A model generated the notes under the pieces. That model was not told the origin of the DNA. It ran no database searches and saw only the letters and a list, made by a program, of their open reading frames with translations. The position numbers and the translations under genes are program-made. Of a stretch of 64,000 bases of DNA, positions 53,499 through 64,000 are shown in pieces. The stretch's first letter is position 1; every line of letters begins with the position of its first letter. The stretch spans positions 124,001-188,000 of the forward strand of contig JAYWVB010000037.1 in NCBI GenBank assembly GCA_039881045.1. Direction: 5' to 3'. The DNA is from Chaetomium olivaceum. Its lineage: Eukaryota > Ascomycota > Sordariomycetes > Sordariales > Chaetomiaceae.

Positions 53499-54507
53499 TC
53501 ACTGCTCCTCGTGTCTGGCGTAGATAAAGTTGGCCCCTGGACTCGGTCATCAGCACAATACCTTGCGTCGACTCAAGAAAACAACAGCTTACCGACAGGC
53601 GCAAGCCCATTCTCCTCTGCCCACTGCCTGACCCCCTTCGTGCCGCCCTTCCCCGCCTCACCACCACCATCGCCATCGCCCTCCCGATCCCCATCCTTAC
53701 CACCCTCATAACCCCACCGCTTCCTCCCCCCTGGCTTGGACAAGTGCAACTCTTCCGTCGTCCCATTACTCGGCACAAACGCCAACAACACATACCTGTG
53801 AAACCCGGTCCCCTCCGGCGGCGACGGCGCCTTATACGGCACCACTTCACGGAGGTGCGACAGGACCGGTGCACAGGGCCCCGGGTCACGCGGGTCGCAC
53901 AGCGCGGGCTTGAGCACACCCGCCGCGACCCAGTGGCAGAACTCGGCCCAGTCAGGGTCCTCTCGAGAAGGGGCGTCCGGGTCGGTGAGGGCGATGGCGT
54001 AGGTTATTTTGTGGTCCTTTTTGGAGTGCTTTTTGGACGAGGATGGGGTGGGAGGGAGGCGCTGGGTGGTGACGTGCATGTCGTGCAGCGCGATGGATGG
54101 CTCGTCGTCGAGGTCGTCTGGGGATACGGTGTTGCCTAGTTTGGCGTGCGAGCCCGAGGCCCAGGTGGCGTGCAGGCCGAGGGAGGGGAGGAAGTCGCCG
54201 ATGACTGGGGTGTGTTAGTCTGCTACGGCTTTGCGGATTGGACCGTGTCGTCGTCTCAGTTAGGTTGAGTCCGGCGTACCGGTGGGGATGATTTCGGCCT
54301 TTTTCAGCCTGTGGCTACGTTAATCACATGAGCCCTGGTGTGCCAAAGTCCTCGAACGCACTTATCACGGACTATCTCGGCGGCCTGTGGCAGCGGTTTG
54401 GGCCTGGCCACCACGTCTTCGCCCAGAACATGCTGCTGGGGGTGTTCTTGGGTGCCACCGAGGGACAACCAACCCAGCGTCACACACAGGAATAAAGGCC
54501 GGATCAT
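53499..54507 (-). CDS. Secreted phosphatidylethanolamine-binding protein (PEBP family)
   Basis: Four exons (54362-54507, 54280-54308, 53593-54204, 53499-53536) join with exact phases to 274 aa. Residues 1-20 are a signal peptide (IRPLFLCVTLGWLSLGG). The PEBP core is clear: TYAIALTDPDAPSREDPDWAEFCHWV (the ligand-pocket DPDAP motif), then GTGFHRYVLLAF and the final strand-helix QWAEENGLAPVGANFIYAR. Yeast homologue Tfs1 inhibits carboxypeptidase Y. The secretory signal here suggests action outside the cell or in the vacuole. An unusual Gly/Asp-rich insert (GKDGDREGDGDGGGEAGKGG) sits in the loop before the last helix. Confidence 0.9.
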
Positions 54508-56468
54508 TGCCTAGCAGTTGGCTGTGTTGTGGTGTGTTTTCGTTTGTCAGTGGAGAATGATTGCACTCTGGCGCTGCACCGTTGGTTCCTCCTCCTCGGC
54601 TATACAAAGTAGCCAGCTCCATTCCATGATGTCATGACCGGCGCCCCTCGCCGTTGAGCTTCCTTCTTCTTTGTCATCGTTACCGTCGTGGAAACCAATC
54701 AAATTCACCGTTGGTTCTTGACTTAAACACATCGGGTGGCGGCTAGTTCCAGATTGTTTGCCGAGCCAAGAATGATATCCCTCGAGGCTACCTTATACTA
54801 TAGTATTGATGAAACGGAAACTCTAACTGCCTAGACGATGGCTGGCGATTTGTTACAAGTATTCTTCTTGGAAGACCGGGGGTTCGGATTTGGTTGCGAT
54901 TCTCGCCTGGGACCGAGGTAGCGTTGCATTGCAGGGTGGACCAGGTCGTGGCGAGGGAAAAACGGTTGGGGAGAATGACTTTCAAGATAATCACTCCATC
55001 CAGCTGCGTTCCCGGACTTGACTATTAACAGCCGCCGATGAACAACGCAGGTTTGTCATTCAATAATGCTCACGTAAAGTGTGACGGGATATTGTAAAGC
55101 TCCGAATATCGCGGCCGGATCCGAGTGCTCCCCACAATCTTCAGACGGAACTGGGAAAGCGAGCGGGTCTGGTTCCAGAAAAGGAGCAGGCAGACAACCC
55201 GGCGGCGCCGACGGCGGCACGGAAACTTGAACTTTTCTTCAACAAATATTACGCCTAGTAATTGGCGAACCGGGCAACTTCCGGTCTGTAGCTGCCTTCT
55301 AGCCCAGTTAGCTTTTCAAACTTTCGATTTTATACCCCATATCAAGTACGTAAGCTGTACTCCATCCTCGGCATTGTGCCGGCGGGCCGGTCAGAACTCT
55401 CGCCCCGTGGTCTGGGCGGCACAGCTCTCAGCATCAGTTGAGGTACGTCCCTTCTCGCGGTCGGCACTTACCTACTGATTCCTTATTCTTGTGCCTGAAG
55501 CCGCTGGGCAGATGTCGCAGGTCTAGGTGCCTGGATAAGCGTGGAGACCACGGTCGATCATCGCAGCCTTGAAGGCAGTGGAGCTTAACAACCTCAGCTG
55601 CCTTTGCAGCACCGCTACCATAGGCATGATAGGCTCAGTACCGGGTCTGAGGGAGTCGCTTCGAGTTAAACCTGAGACCTGACACGCTAGCTAGATAGAT
55701 ACGTTCGTTAACTTGCTGCCTCGAGCTTGCTTTTTTCGGACTCGTCACTACTCTTTTGGCTGCTCTGCGTCCACTTACCCCTTTTCTTGATCGACAAGAA
55801 CTAAGTGTGCCCGCTGCGAGATAACCGTGCTTGAGTCACACCAGACCGTTGGGCCAAACCAATCCGTGAGATACCCATGTAGGTTATATCCAACTGCCAT
55901 GCGACTGCACGCTGGACGCCGTGTCTGTTGCTAGGGGTCCTGGTCTGACTGTGGTGCAACTGGCACAGTGAAAGGGTTCCACGCAAAGCAAGGTCACCGT
56001 GTCGTGTCGCAAAGAAGGCCGTTGCCTGTACAGCACCAAGGCCTCGGGCTCTAAGGGGCAGGGCGATGAAGCTAGTCGCTGCCTAGCTAAGGCCACATGG
56101 GCCGTGATATGGTTCCCAAGTCGGGGACTTTGAAGCAAGAAACCAAGGCATACCGCCAAAGATGCCTCCACTCGAAGCTTGGAAGTTACCTAGCTTGTAA
56201 GCTCACAACAGCTTGTCTCAGACCGCTGTCCTGGGCGTTCCAGCAGCAGCGATCTTGTCTCGTGGCCCAGGAGATGGCCGCCGGCGCAGCTTAACCCTGC
56301 CATGAGCTATGCTGCGCTCATATCTCTATAAAGTCGACGGACCTCTCCATGTTCCAAGAAGAAAGAAAGTATCAACAGCATCAACTCAGCCTTCCAACTT
56401 AGTTCAACAACCACCTTCAAAACCCAACAACTACTTTCCACTACACCAACAAAACCACATCAATCAAT
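54508..56468. other. Intergenic region, 2 kb
   Basis: No supported gene. The part at 56320-56468 carries a TATAAAG box (56327-56333) and a CA-rich leader for the small Cys-rich gene. Confidence 0.45.
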
Positions 56469-56735
56469 ATGCCTAGCTCAACGTGCCCTGGTTGCCGCCG
56501 CCCCTCCAACTCCAGCCGGACCTACGCCACCGAATCGACCTGCGATCGCTGCCACGGCACCGGCAAGGTGTGCAGGGTCTGCCACCGGTCCAAGACCTAC
56601 TGCAGCTGCAATGGCAGGACAATGAACTCCCACCTGTACAACAACCGCCTGCAGACCTGCGGTTCCTGCGCCGGTACCGGTAAGGCCCGTGTCTCGGTGC
56701 AGTGCAACAACCCGTACCACCACGGAGGGCGCTAA
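56469..56735 (+). CDS. Small cysteine-rich zinc-binding protein
   Basis: 88 aa, single exon. Nine Cys-X2-Cys or related pairs: CPGC, CDRC, CRVC, CSC, CGSC and lone Cys residues. Two DnaJ-like units, CDRCHGTGKVC and CGSCAGTGKA, carry the CxxCxGxG signature of the DnaJ zinc ribbon. There is no signal peptide, J domain or membrane segment. A good TATAAAG lies about 135 bp upstream with a CA-rich leader, which points to a well-expressed gene. Likely a free-standing zinc-ribbon protein; its partner is unknown. Confidence 0.75.
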   Translation: MPSSTCPGCRRPSNSSRTYATESTCDRCHGTGKVCRVCHRSKTYCSCNGRTMNSHLYNNRLQTCGSCAGTGKARVSVQCNNPYHHGGR

Positions 56736-57527
56736 GCGCGTGATGGGAATTTGGGATGGAAATGATTCGTCTTGGAGGGCAGGCGTTAAAGGTGCGGTTT
56801 GAGAGGATGGTTTGAGAGGCTGGTACTCGATCGGCGTTTAGTTTGGGAATAAGGCATTCTACCACAAGGCCCGGTGCCTGTTGGGTTGTCGGAGGAGGGA
56901 TGGGATAAAGGGGTACAGCGCTGGCCGCTTAGATTAGGGTTATAGGCATAATACGCGCTGGCGCTTTAATGTCGATACATACCTAGACACCATCCATTGT
57001 TACTTTCCAATGTGCTTCCAGTTTCCCTTATGTGTTCAACTAACTTCCTGCCTTTACCACGTAGAAATTGCCCCTCGACAGACAGTTATTGCTAGTAGAA
57101 GGACTGAAAGCTGCCCTGCTGCTAACAGATCCATGGAGGGGATCGAGATGCTCGGGCGGTGGAAAGTTGGTCACGCGCCTATCAATTTGCCGCCCTGACG
57201 TCAAGCCATCCAATATCTTTTCAACCCGAGCGACAACTGTCGTCATGGATCTAACCACTAGACGCGCCGTAACCGTCGAGGCCATTCGACGCGTTTAACA
57301 CGTACGGAATGTTCCAAAATGGCGAATTTCCAAAAGCAATTGTCATGAACCTCGCTGTCACATCCGGCCGAGTATCGCGACTTGTCCCTATTTCCGCGTC
57401 ACTCCGAGTTCTTTCACGAAATTCAAGATCAACAACCAACTTAAACTCACATCAACACCACCACAACCAACAACAAACCATTCACGCCACTACGAAACCA
57501 AATCACCCCTTCTTCCGCCACCACAAA
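56736..57527. other. Intergenic region
   Basis: 3' flank of the Cys-rich gene and promoter of the next gene, with a CA-rich leader from 57430. No gene. Confidence 0.5.
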
Positions 57528-59021
57528 ATGACCACCATCCAAGACGACCCCGCCCTCCCCCTGCTCCGCGCCAACCTCACGCCCATCCCACCCCTCTCCG
57601 AATCCACCACCGCCCTCACCAACTTCGTCACCCACCTCCACACCACCTCCCCCGCCGAACCCAAAGTCATCCTCATCGGCGACGCCTCGCACGGCACCTC
57701 CGAGTTCTACACCGCGCGCGCCGAGCTGACCAAGCATCTCATCCAGCACCACGGCTTCAACATCGTCGCCGTCGAAGCCGACTGGCCCGACGCCGAGGCC
57801 GTTGACCGCTATGTACGGCAGCGGCCGGGGCCCGGGGTGGTCTCGCGCGTGGAGCCGGTGGCGCAGGATAAGGAGCAGGGGAGGGAGCCGGCGTTCATGC
57901 GGTTCCCGACGTGGATGTGGCGCAATCAGGAGGTGCAGCGGTTTACCGAGTGGTTGAGGGGGTGGAATAATGATGTTATTGGCGGGGGGGAGGGGAGGGG
58001 AATAAGGGAGCGGCGGAGGCGGTTGGGTTTTATGGGCTGGATTTGTACTCGTTGGGGACGTCAATGAAGGCGGTGGTGGAGTATTTAGAGAGGGTGGACC
58101 CGGAGATGGCGAAGGTGGCCGCGGAGCGATATGGCAGGATGATGATGTGGGCTGAGGAGCCGCATGAGTATGGGTTGGAGGCGCTGGCGAGTGGGTTCAA
58201 GGGGTGTGAGAAAGATGTGATGAGGGTGTTGAGGGATCTGTTGGCGAAGAGGTTGGAGTATGCGGCCTGGGGTAAGGATGGTGAGGAGTTTCATAGCGGG
58301 AGCAGAATGCCAGGTTGGTAAAGGGTGAGTTCCCAGACTTCTAAGAGAGAGCTAATCTACGGGAGACACTGCTGCTGACAGGGGTAGACGCTGAACAGTA
58401 CTACAAAGCCATGTATTACGGCCGCGACGAGTCCTGGAATCTGCGGGACAGACACATGTTTGAGACACTCGTCCGTGTGTTGAAGCATCGGGGCAAGAAG
58501 GGGCCGGCCAAAGCCGTCGTTTGGGCACACAACAGCCACATCGGTGACGCCCGCGCCACTAGCATGGGCTGGTCTCGCGAGGAGCTCAACATTGGGCAGC
58601 TGTGCAAAGAGACGTTGGCAAGCAGGCACTCAATATCGGCTGCTCCGGTAATACTGGCACAGTTGCGGCCGCTCGGCGCTGGGACGGCGACATGTCGGTT
58701 ATGCAAGTGCGGCCTGGTCTTCCCAATAGCTATGAGGAGTTGATGCACGCCACGGGAGTCAAGAGCTTTGTGCTTGACCTCCGAGAAGGGCACTGCGACG
58801 AGAAACTGCGAAAAGCGCTCATGAGAAAGCGGCTCGAGCGCTTCATCGGTGTCATCTACGCACCGCACACCGAACGACAATCACACTACTCGTCAGCGGT
58901 GCTACCGGAGCAGTTTGACGGTTTCATCTGGTTTGACGAAACGAAACATGTCGGCGCCCTTGAAGTCCATCAGCCGCATGTGGCTCTGGAATATGACGAG
59001 ACTTGGCCGTTTGGGCTGTAG
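57528..59021 (+). CDS. Erythromycin-esterase-like protein
   Basis: Member of the EreA/EreB-like fold family. The conserved words are in order: ILIGDASHGTSEFY (His and Glu of the active centre), VAVEADWPDAEAVDRYV, FPTWMWRNQEVQRFTEWL, VGFYGLDLYSLGTSM, ESWNLRDRHMFETL, VWAHNSHIGDAR, LNIGQLCKE and FDGFIWFDETKHV. One intron lies at 58325-58381. Three apparent one-base deletions split the frame, at the G7 run 57984-57990, the GGG at 58298-58300 and near 58613. Each is repaired by one base. The fungal protein is unlikely to be a resistance factor; such proteins are widespread hydrolase-like proteins of unknown substrate. With breaks repaired, about 475 aa. Confidence 0.88.
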
Positions 59022-59881
59022 TCATGGCTTGAAGTAAGTGAGTCTGAAGGTAAGACTGCATGTAATAATACTGTAATCACTTAGGGGTTCACAGAACCGA
59101 AATATATCCAGACTGTTCAAGGCTGAAAGGTGTCAGTGGGGCCAGTTTCGGGGTTAAATTGACATAGCATTTACTTGTGAGAGATGACAACCAGACGGCT
59201 GTATACCTACATACGCCCTTACATTGTTTCAACATACATGGAGATCATCTGCTGTACGGTCCATGCCCGTATCAATCATCTAACCTCGGGCGAATAAGAA
59301 TTATATGGAAGATCGCTGTAAGGATAATGCACCAAAAATGCTTATATTCTTTCTAGGTCGGCTTATCAACGAGAACGATTGCTCACCCATAATACGCTTA
59401 CTGATCGATTCCAACACGGGCCATTAACCTAACCTTGAAGTATGGAGATGCCATAATCCGGCGGCTTATAAACTCGCAGGTCTAGTTAGTTCGAATGGTC
59501 ACGTTTTAGTTAGTTCTTTCCTTGCTTCCCCAAGTTATCCCTTAACGAATAAAACCAGGCCGTCAACTAGCAGAGCTTTGACAGTGGATTCTGGTTCAGT
59601 TACAACCTGTTCACAGAGCCGACGGCAGGGGTTTCCTAGATGGCGGGTTCTTCCGCTGCGGTGGCGGTTTTCCACCTCGGAACGCGTTACTAGATGCGGG
59701 TAGAGATAGCAGATCGATGGGAGAATTGCGCATTTCATACGTCATGGGAGTCTCGACATAAGGGTGACCCGTGCCCATATATCACCTTTCGTGTCCCATT
59801 GACTCGTCCCGGTTGTTGGTCTTTACATACTCTTGCCAACTTGATTGTTACCTATTATTCCCCACCAGTAACACTTTTAGC
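59022..59881. other. Intergenic region, 0.86 kb
   Basis: AT-richer spacer with the promoter of the CON-6 gene. No gene seen. Confidence 0.5.
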
Positions 59882-60385
59882 ATGGCAGAATCAAGAAACC
59901 GCGAGCGAGGCCTTAAAGCCGCTCTCCATAACCCCCGCGTGTCAGAAGAAGCCAAGCAACATGACCGCGACCTCCTAGCCAGCGAATTCGGTGAAATTAT
60001 GGATGAGCCGGAGGCAGCGCAGCCCAAACGTCGCTCCTCATCTGGCAAAAAGAGTTCGTCAACGGGTCCGCATTCACACTCGACTGGGAGCCAGGCCCAG
60101 CAGACCCACTCCTCGGGTGTCGAGAAGGGGCAGGCCGCTGGAAGGAAGGCAAGAAGGGCTTCAGTTGGAGAAGCTGGAGGTCTACAGATGATTGAGGAGA
60201 AGGATAGGGGAAATGTGTAAGTCGTCTAGTTGAGTCGGTACCATTGAATCACGCTCAAGGATTAACGCAATGCAACTTGAAGAATCCGTGGGCTTAGGGC
60301 TGCATTGAAGAACCCCCATGTCTCGGAGCAGGCTAAAGAGGCGGACCGCAAGAAGTTGAGGGATTTGGGGGAAACGGTCGAGTGA
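59882..60385 (+). CDS. con-6: Conidiation-specific CON-6 family protein
   Basis: Exons 59882-60216 and 60298-60385 join in phase across an 81-nt intron, 140 aa. Two copies of the CON-6 repeat frame the protein: GLKAALHNPRVSEEAKQHDRDLL at residues about 11-33 and ALKNPHVSEQAKEADRKKLRDL at the end. Between them is a Ser/His/Lys-rich spacer. CON-6 of Neurospora accumulates during conidiation and is lost on germination. The two-repeat form is the usual one. An SMP-domain LEA-like gene lies 2.5 kb downstream. Confidence 0.92.
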
Positions 60386-62856
60386 TTGCATAATAGTGAG
60401 AAATGTTGCCGGTTCTGTTCGGTATTCGTTAATTAAAGATTGGAGCTACACTTCAAGTTATAATTTGATCTTCTACACACCTACCAATACCTCCGTCCCT
60501 CCACCATGCGGCCGGCCGGACCTATACCGGGGAAGTGGGGATGATCGCCGGCGCGGTTCCGATGTCAGCTCCGGAGTCTCCCCCTCTCTTCGACTCCTGA
60601 TCTACCTTCACCTTGGCGTAGTGCGTGGGGATGGCTTACCGATCCTGTTCGACCTAGACTGCCCCGTCAAGCGCACCCGCAGGGTTCATTTCGAGGGTTG
60701 TTGCTGTTCTGCCGCCTCATCTACAGCGAGGTATCGAAAATGCCGTATTCCTCCAACCGATTCGTTATCCACTATAGACAGCTGCGCGGGCGTGAGAACG
60801 GCTTCGAACCGTCCCTTTTGACGTTGCGGAATCTCACTGCTTCGTCGCTTTCGTCATTGGCCAACCTCAAAACTGTGTTGAGCCAAACCTCTTGTCATCA
60901 CCGGCGCGAAGAAGAGGAGTCCGGAGAATGCTGCGACGACATAAGGTGCAATGGCTCTATCCGCAATTCAAATCACTGTCGGATGCATCACGCAAACCAG
61001 CATTGATACGGCAACAAAGGTTGTCGCGTCACTTTGCTTCCAGAGCTAAAGGATTGTGATGTTCGGCTTTGCAAAAACCCAGATGCCGAACTTACCCAGA
61101 TCGCAAGATGCGCGGCGCTGCGAGCCTGCCGCAGGCCGGAACCCTCTCCAAGCGCGTCTGGCCTTCGCCTGTTTAACCTTGCCGCGAGCTACGGCTTCAA
61201 GCCCTGGAATACACCGACCTTAGCACCCCTTGGAGGGAAGTTATGTGGACCAGGCTACAACGCAGGTATCAATACCCCGCCGAAGGATGTTACCCACAGG
61301 ACAGCTGCCCATGCCCCCCTGACTACTATCCGTGGCATTACGGATGTCAGTTCCGGGGATGCTACCCACCAAGTGCGTATGCTAATTGACACGGACGACG
61401 TCCTTGAGATATACAGTACAATGGCTCCCTTGGCTGTTTTTGTCGCGTTCGGCACGCCGCCTTCTCCTCCGCATTTGCCTGCCGATGCTGGGCTCCGCCT
61501 ACGGCCTTGTTTCTCGTCTGCCGTGCTCTTTTGAAAACGCGGAATCCGTATTTTTCTCTTGTGACCGGTTCGTCGTCAGCGAATAGTTTCTTATCCCACC
61601 CTTGCACCACTTTCAGCGTGGACGGCCATTACCGGGAGATGGCTGAGTACTAGTATCGCGAGACACAACCTCCGCGTACCTACCCGGTTGAGCATTTTGC
61701 AGCAAGCCAGTATATAAAGGAGGTGATCCCCGCCCACTACTTACCCTTCCTCTGATTTCCAAAATTGACTTTTCCGCCATACCATCACAACTGCTGGCCC
61801 TCCGACGGGCATCCGGCACTGCAGGACTGCGCGGAAACCATCGACTGTGTCAAGGAAAAGAGCCGTACCCCCGCTATGGCACTGCGGTTGACCATGGCCG
61901 GGTCACTATCACATATGCCCCCACAACCTGACGATTGTAGAGAAGTTTCCCGGGGGGGGGGGGGGACAAAGCCCTCGCTGGATACGACCGTATCCTGAAA
62001 CCGCTAGCTTGCCTCGGGGGTTTGGAAATGGACCAGCTAGGAGCGTGAGAATTATCGGGCTATAGACCGTGACACTGCTCGGTGACACTGCTCGGGAGTG
62101 GACGAATGAGTCGAAGGAAAACGTCTTGAACCAACGTGCCGACCGTTTTATTTTGGGAGACCGCTACGAGCAGCTTCCGGCCCATCAAGGGAGACTGGAG
62201 GAAATTCCCTGGAAAGAACAGTACTACGTATCTGATGAGGACCTAGCTTAGAGCACCAGGGCCTCGTGGCGCTATACGCCCCCCGCGCTACCCATCCAAG
62301 TGGTGGGTAGTTGCCACTCATCTGTTAGCAGGAAGAAACACGGTCGGACGACGTAGGCCAAGCTTAATCGGGCGATCAACATTGTATGAGGTCATACATC
62401 GTCAACACTCCGCAACATTAAAACAATCAGTGATGCTCGGATCCCGAACCGGGATGCAACGTCTTTTGAAGATTACTGTACGGTTATTTAATGTGTTTTA
62501 GTGTGATAAGAACACTGCAATTTGCACCCCACGATGCAACACGTCGACTTCTTCCACATCTGGACCGAAAGCCACCCGGAGTCAACTACCGCCGTCACGA
62601 ATAACACTCCCTCGCCGCAACCAGAACAAACCCAACATCCCAGATCAAACCAACGACGAAGCAGCAGCGTCGACAGCCCCCGCGCGTCCCCTCACTCCCC
62701 TCGCACCACAGACACACCCACAGACACAACCACACCCACAGACACAACCACACGCCCAGCCCCCCTCCCATTCCACCCCCCAACCCAGCCAAAGAATAAA
62801 CCTCCCACGCAGCCCTCCAGCGAAGGAGAAGGGGGCGTCCCATGCTTCCTCGCACG
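60386..62856. other. Gene-poor region, 2.5 kb
   Basis: No supported gene. TATATAAAGG at 61711-61720 precedes a short frame that has no ATG and no family features. A run of 14 G lies at 61952-61965. From 62520 to 62820 the strand is strongly C-rich with ACACCCACAGACACAAC-like repeats, probably leader of the SMP gene. The stretch 60480-62280 may be a decayed element, but no domain could be identified. Confidence 0.4.
61952..61965. repeat. Run of 14 G
   Basis: Longest single-base run in the window; its true length is uncertain for that reason. Confidence 0.8.
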
Positions 62857-63294
62857 ATGGAGTCGGAGCTTCCCGGCAAGGAGCAGCTCGCTGCCCAGGC
62901 CACCTCGGGCGGCCGATCACGCAGTCCGAGGCGTCGGCCATCGCCCATGACGAGTCCGACATGACGCGCCGCGCGGGCCAATCAAGGGCGGGCCCGCCGC
63001 CACCGCGCAGAGCTTGCACGACCGCCAGCAGAACTTCCTGGGCGTGGCCGGCGACGTGGCGAGGAAGCCGAGCGGGGAGGTGACGAAGGAGGATGCGAGA
63101 AGGGTGCAGCATTTTGAGGTGCGTTAGTGCTATGACTTACTGTTTGCTTGGGTTTGTTCGGGTTTAGGGTGTTTGCTAACGCATGACTGTAACAGGCTCG
63201 TGCGGTCGGGCACCGGCCCGGAAAGGACTCGCTTTCTGCTGAGGTGCAGTCCCTCGCGGACCATAATGTGCAGGGCGCACGTGGTAAAGAGTGA
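62857..63294 (+). CDS. SMP (seed maturation protein) domain, LEA-like protein
   Basis: Exons about 62857-63118 and 63196-63294 are joined by a 77-nt intron (GTGCGT, TAACAG). The reading PGKEQLAAQATSGG, ITQSEASAIAHDESD, KGGPAATAQSLHDRQQNFL, VARKPSGEVTKEDARRVQ, FEARAVGHRPGKDSLSAEVQ, SLADHN is that of the SMP domain, known from plant late-embryogenesis proteins and from fungi, where members are spore- or stress-associated. Two frame breaks at CC runs (62913-62914 and 62978-62979) are each repaired by one C. The ATG at 62857 is the best start. With repairs, about 120 aa, soluble, no signal peptide. Confidence 0.8.
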
Positions 63295-63730
63295 GCGTGA
63301 TCGAACAGCGTGTATCAATATTAGATAGTGGGATATGTTTCTCTATGCAAATTAGACTTCGGTTTTGAAGGAAATATCTCTCGGTGTTGGCCAAGTCTCT
63401 ATTCAATCTAATGGCATGTAAAACACTTCATGACTTCTTCAACATTTCTTTAACAATAAAAACAGAAAATAAGCTCCCATGGTTTACTTTGTCACACCTG
63501 GGAGGCCAGATAACACCATGTTATGTCTATAGGAAAGCTTTCAAGTTCCCGGCCTCCCAGCGGTGCTTTAACAGCTAACCTGCTCGTTCACCAACATGAC
63601 GCGATGAGACAACCCCACAGCATCGCCCCGAGCTTGCCATCGAGCCCGACTCGGGTATGGGACGATTTCTACTAGTATCCGCCTGACTGCCTCCACTTTA
63701 GGCAGGCTAACGCCGCTAGTTGAGCTATTT
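63295..63730. other. Intergenic region
   Basis: AT-rich 3' flank and spacer. No gene. Confidence 0.5.
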
Positions 63731-63737
63731 GATATTG

Positions 63738-63917
63738 CGATTGTAGAAACTGGAACGGTCAAGATTGGTTTGGTTAGTAACCGAGACGAAGGCATTGATA
63801 CTGAGATACGAAGTATGGACGGCTTGATAGACGATGAGATGGCTGAGTTCCTTGGCCCAATGCCCTTTTGCACCAATATCAAGCTGGCTCGAATCATTGG
63901 CAACATCCGTAAATGAC
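63738..63917 (+). pseudogene. Relic of a fungal Zn2Cys6-type transcription factor (middle domain)
   Basis: A plus-strand frame of about 59 codons reads DEGIDTEIRSMDGLIDDEMA, then EFLGPMPFCTNIKLARIIGNI and stops at TGA. The pattern D-E-x-I-D, then a short acidic stretch, then NIKLARIxGxI is that of the fungal-specific transcription factor domain (after the conserved arginine-rich WW segment). Upstream the other conserved pieces are absent or broken by stops, and no intron joins remain. It is therefore a truncated remnant, unless the rest lies beyond 64000 in another frame. Confidence 0.5.
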
Positions 63918-64000
63918 ACACCTTCCGTACAACTCACCCTTGCCAACCACTGACAACTATCAGGGACTGATATTTGCTGCATACCCGACAGCACCAGGGG

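Noticed and set aside
60785..60830. tRNA-like T-arm around CTTCGAACC
   Set aside because: Stem pairing is not canonical and no acceptor or anticodon arms fit. No tRNA or rRNA gene was found in the window.

Overview
The window reads as nuclear DNA of a filamentous ascomycete (Pezizomycotina, probably Sordariomycetes). Coding regions are split by short GT-AG introns (about 45-90 nt) with CTAAC/CTGAC-type branch sites. The gene content is typical of moulds: an AA11 lytic polysaccharide monooxygenase, a CON-6 protein, an SMP-domain LEA-like protein, a Zn2Cys6 regulator, ankyrin proteins, a Tad-like LINE and a Ty3/Gypsy chromovirus.

Layout. 1-1.6 kb: N-terminal piece of a minus-strand gene and repeat-like spacer. 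1.6-12.9 kb: a host membrane-protein gene whose second intron has been expanded from about 59 nt to 8,951 nt by two nested retroelements. A 5'-truncated LINE with target-site duplication lies in the intron, and a full-length 7.7-kb chromodomain Ty3/Gypsy element with 410-bp LTRs and a 5-bp duplication lies inside the LINE. The Gypsy element carries an additional, spliced, antisense gene for a Zn2Cys6-like plus coiled-coil protein that overlaps the end of pol. 14-25.6 kb: S-adenosylmethionine decarboxylase, a membrane protein with a low-complexity tail, an ankyrin/F-box-like protein, a zinc-finger protein, a Ser/Thr/Pro-rich coiled-coil protein and a beta-carbonic anhydrase. 26.3-32.5 kb: a housekeeping block with OXA1 and MIM1 (mitochondrial membrane biogenesis), Shp1/p47 (Cdc48 cofactor) and Gtr1/RagA (TORC1 signalling). 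34-40.7 kb: secreted AA11 LPMO, secreted arylsulfotransferase-like protein, DHA2-type MFS transporter. 41.9-49.3 kb: a very large ankyrin/coiled-coil protein convergent with a seven-exon Zn2Cys6 transcription factor. 50.4-54.5 kb: a fungal-specific protein with two terminal membrane segments and a secreted PEBP. 56.4-63.3 kb: small Cys-rich protein, erythromycin-esterase-like protein, CON-6 and an SMP-domain protein, a group that suggests dormancy or stress. 63.7 kb: relic of a second fungal transcription factor.

A point that affects the whole annotation: at least eleven positions in otherwise conserved host genes (SAMDC, Shp1, erythromycin-esterase-like, SMP, ankyrin, zinc-finger, membrane protein) show the reading frame shifting by one base without any stop or decay. 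Most can be explained by one missing or extra base in a run of identical bases. This is more like residual base-call error in the assembly than real mutation, so those genes are described as intact genes with apparent frame breaks. The many frame breaks in the Gypsy element, whose two LTRs differ at a single position, may have the same cause.
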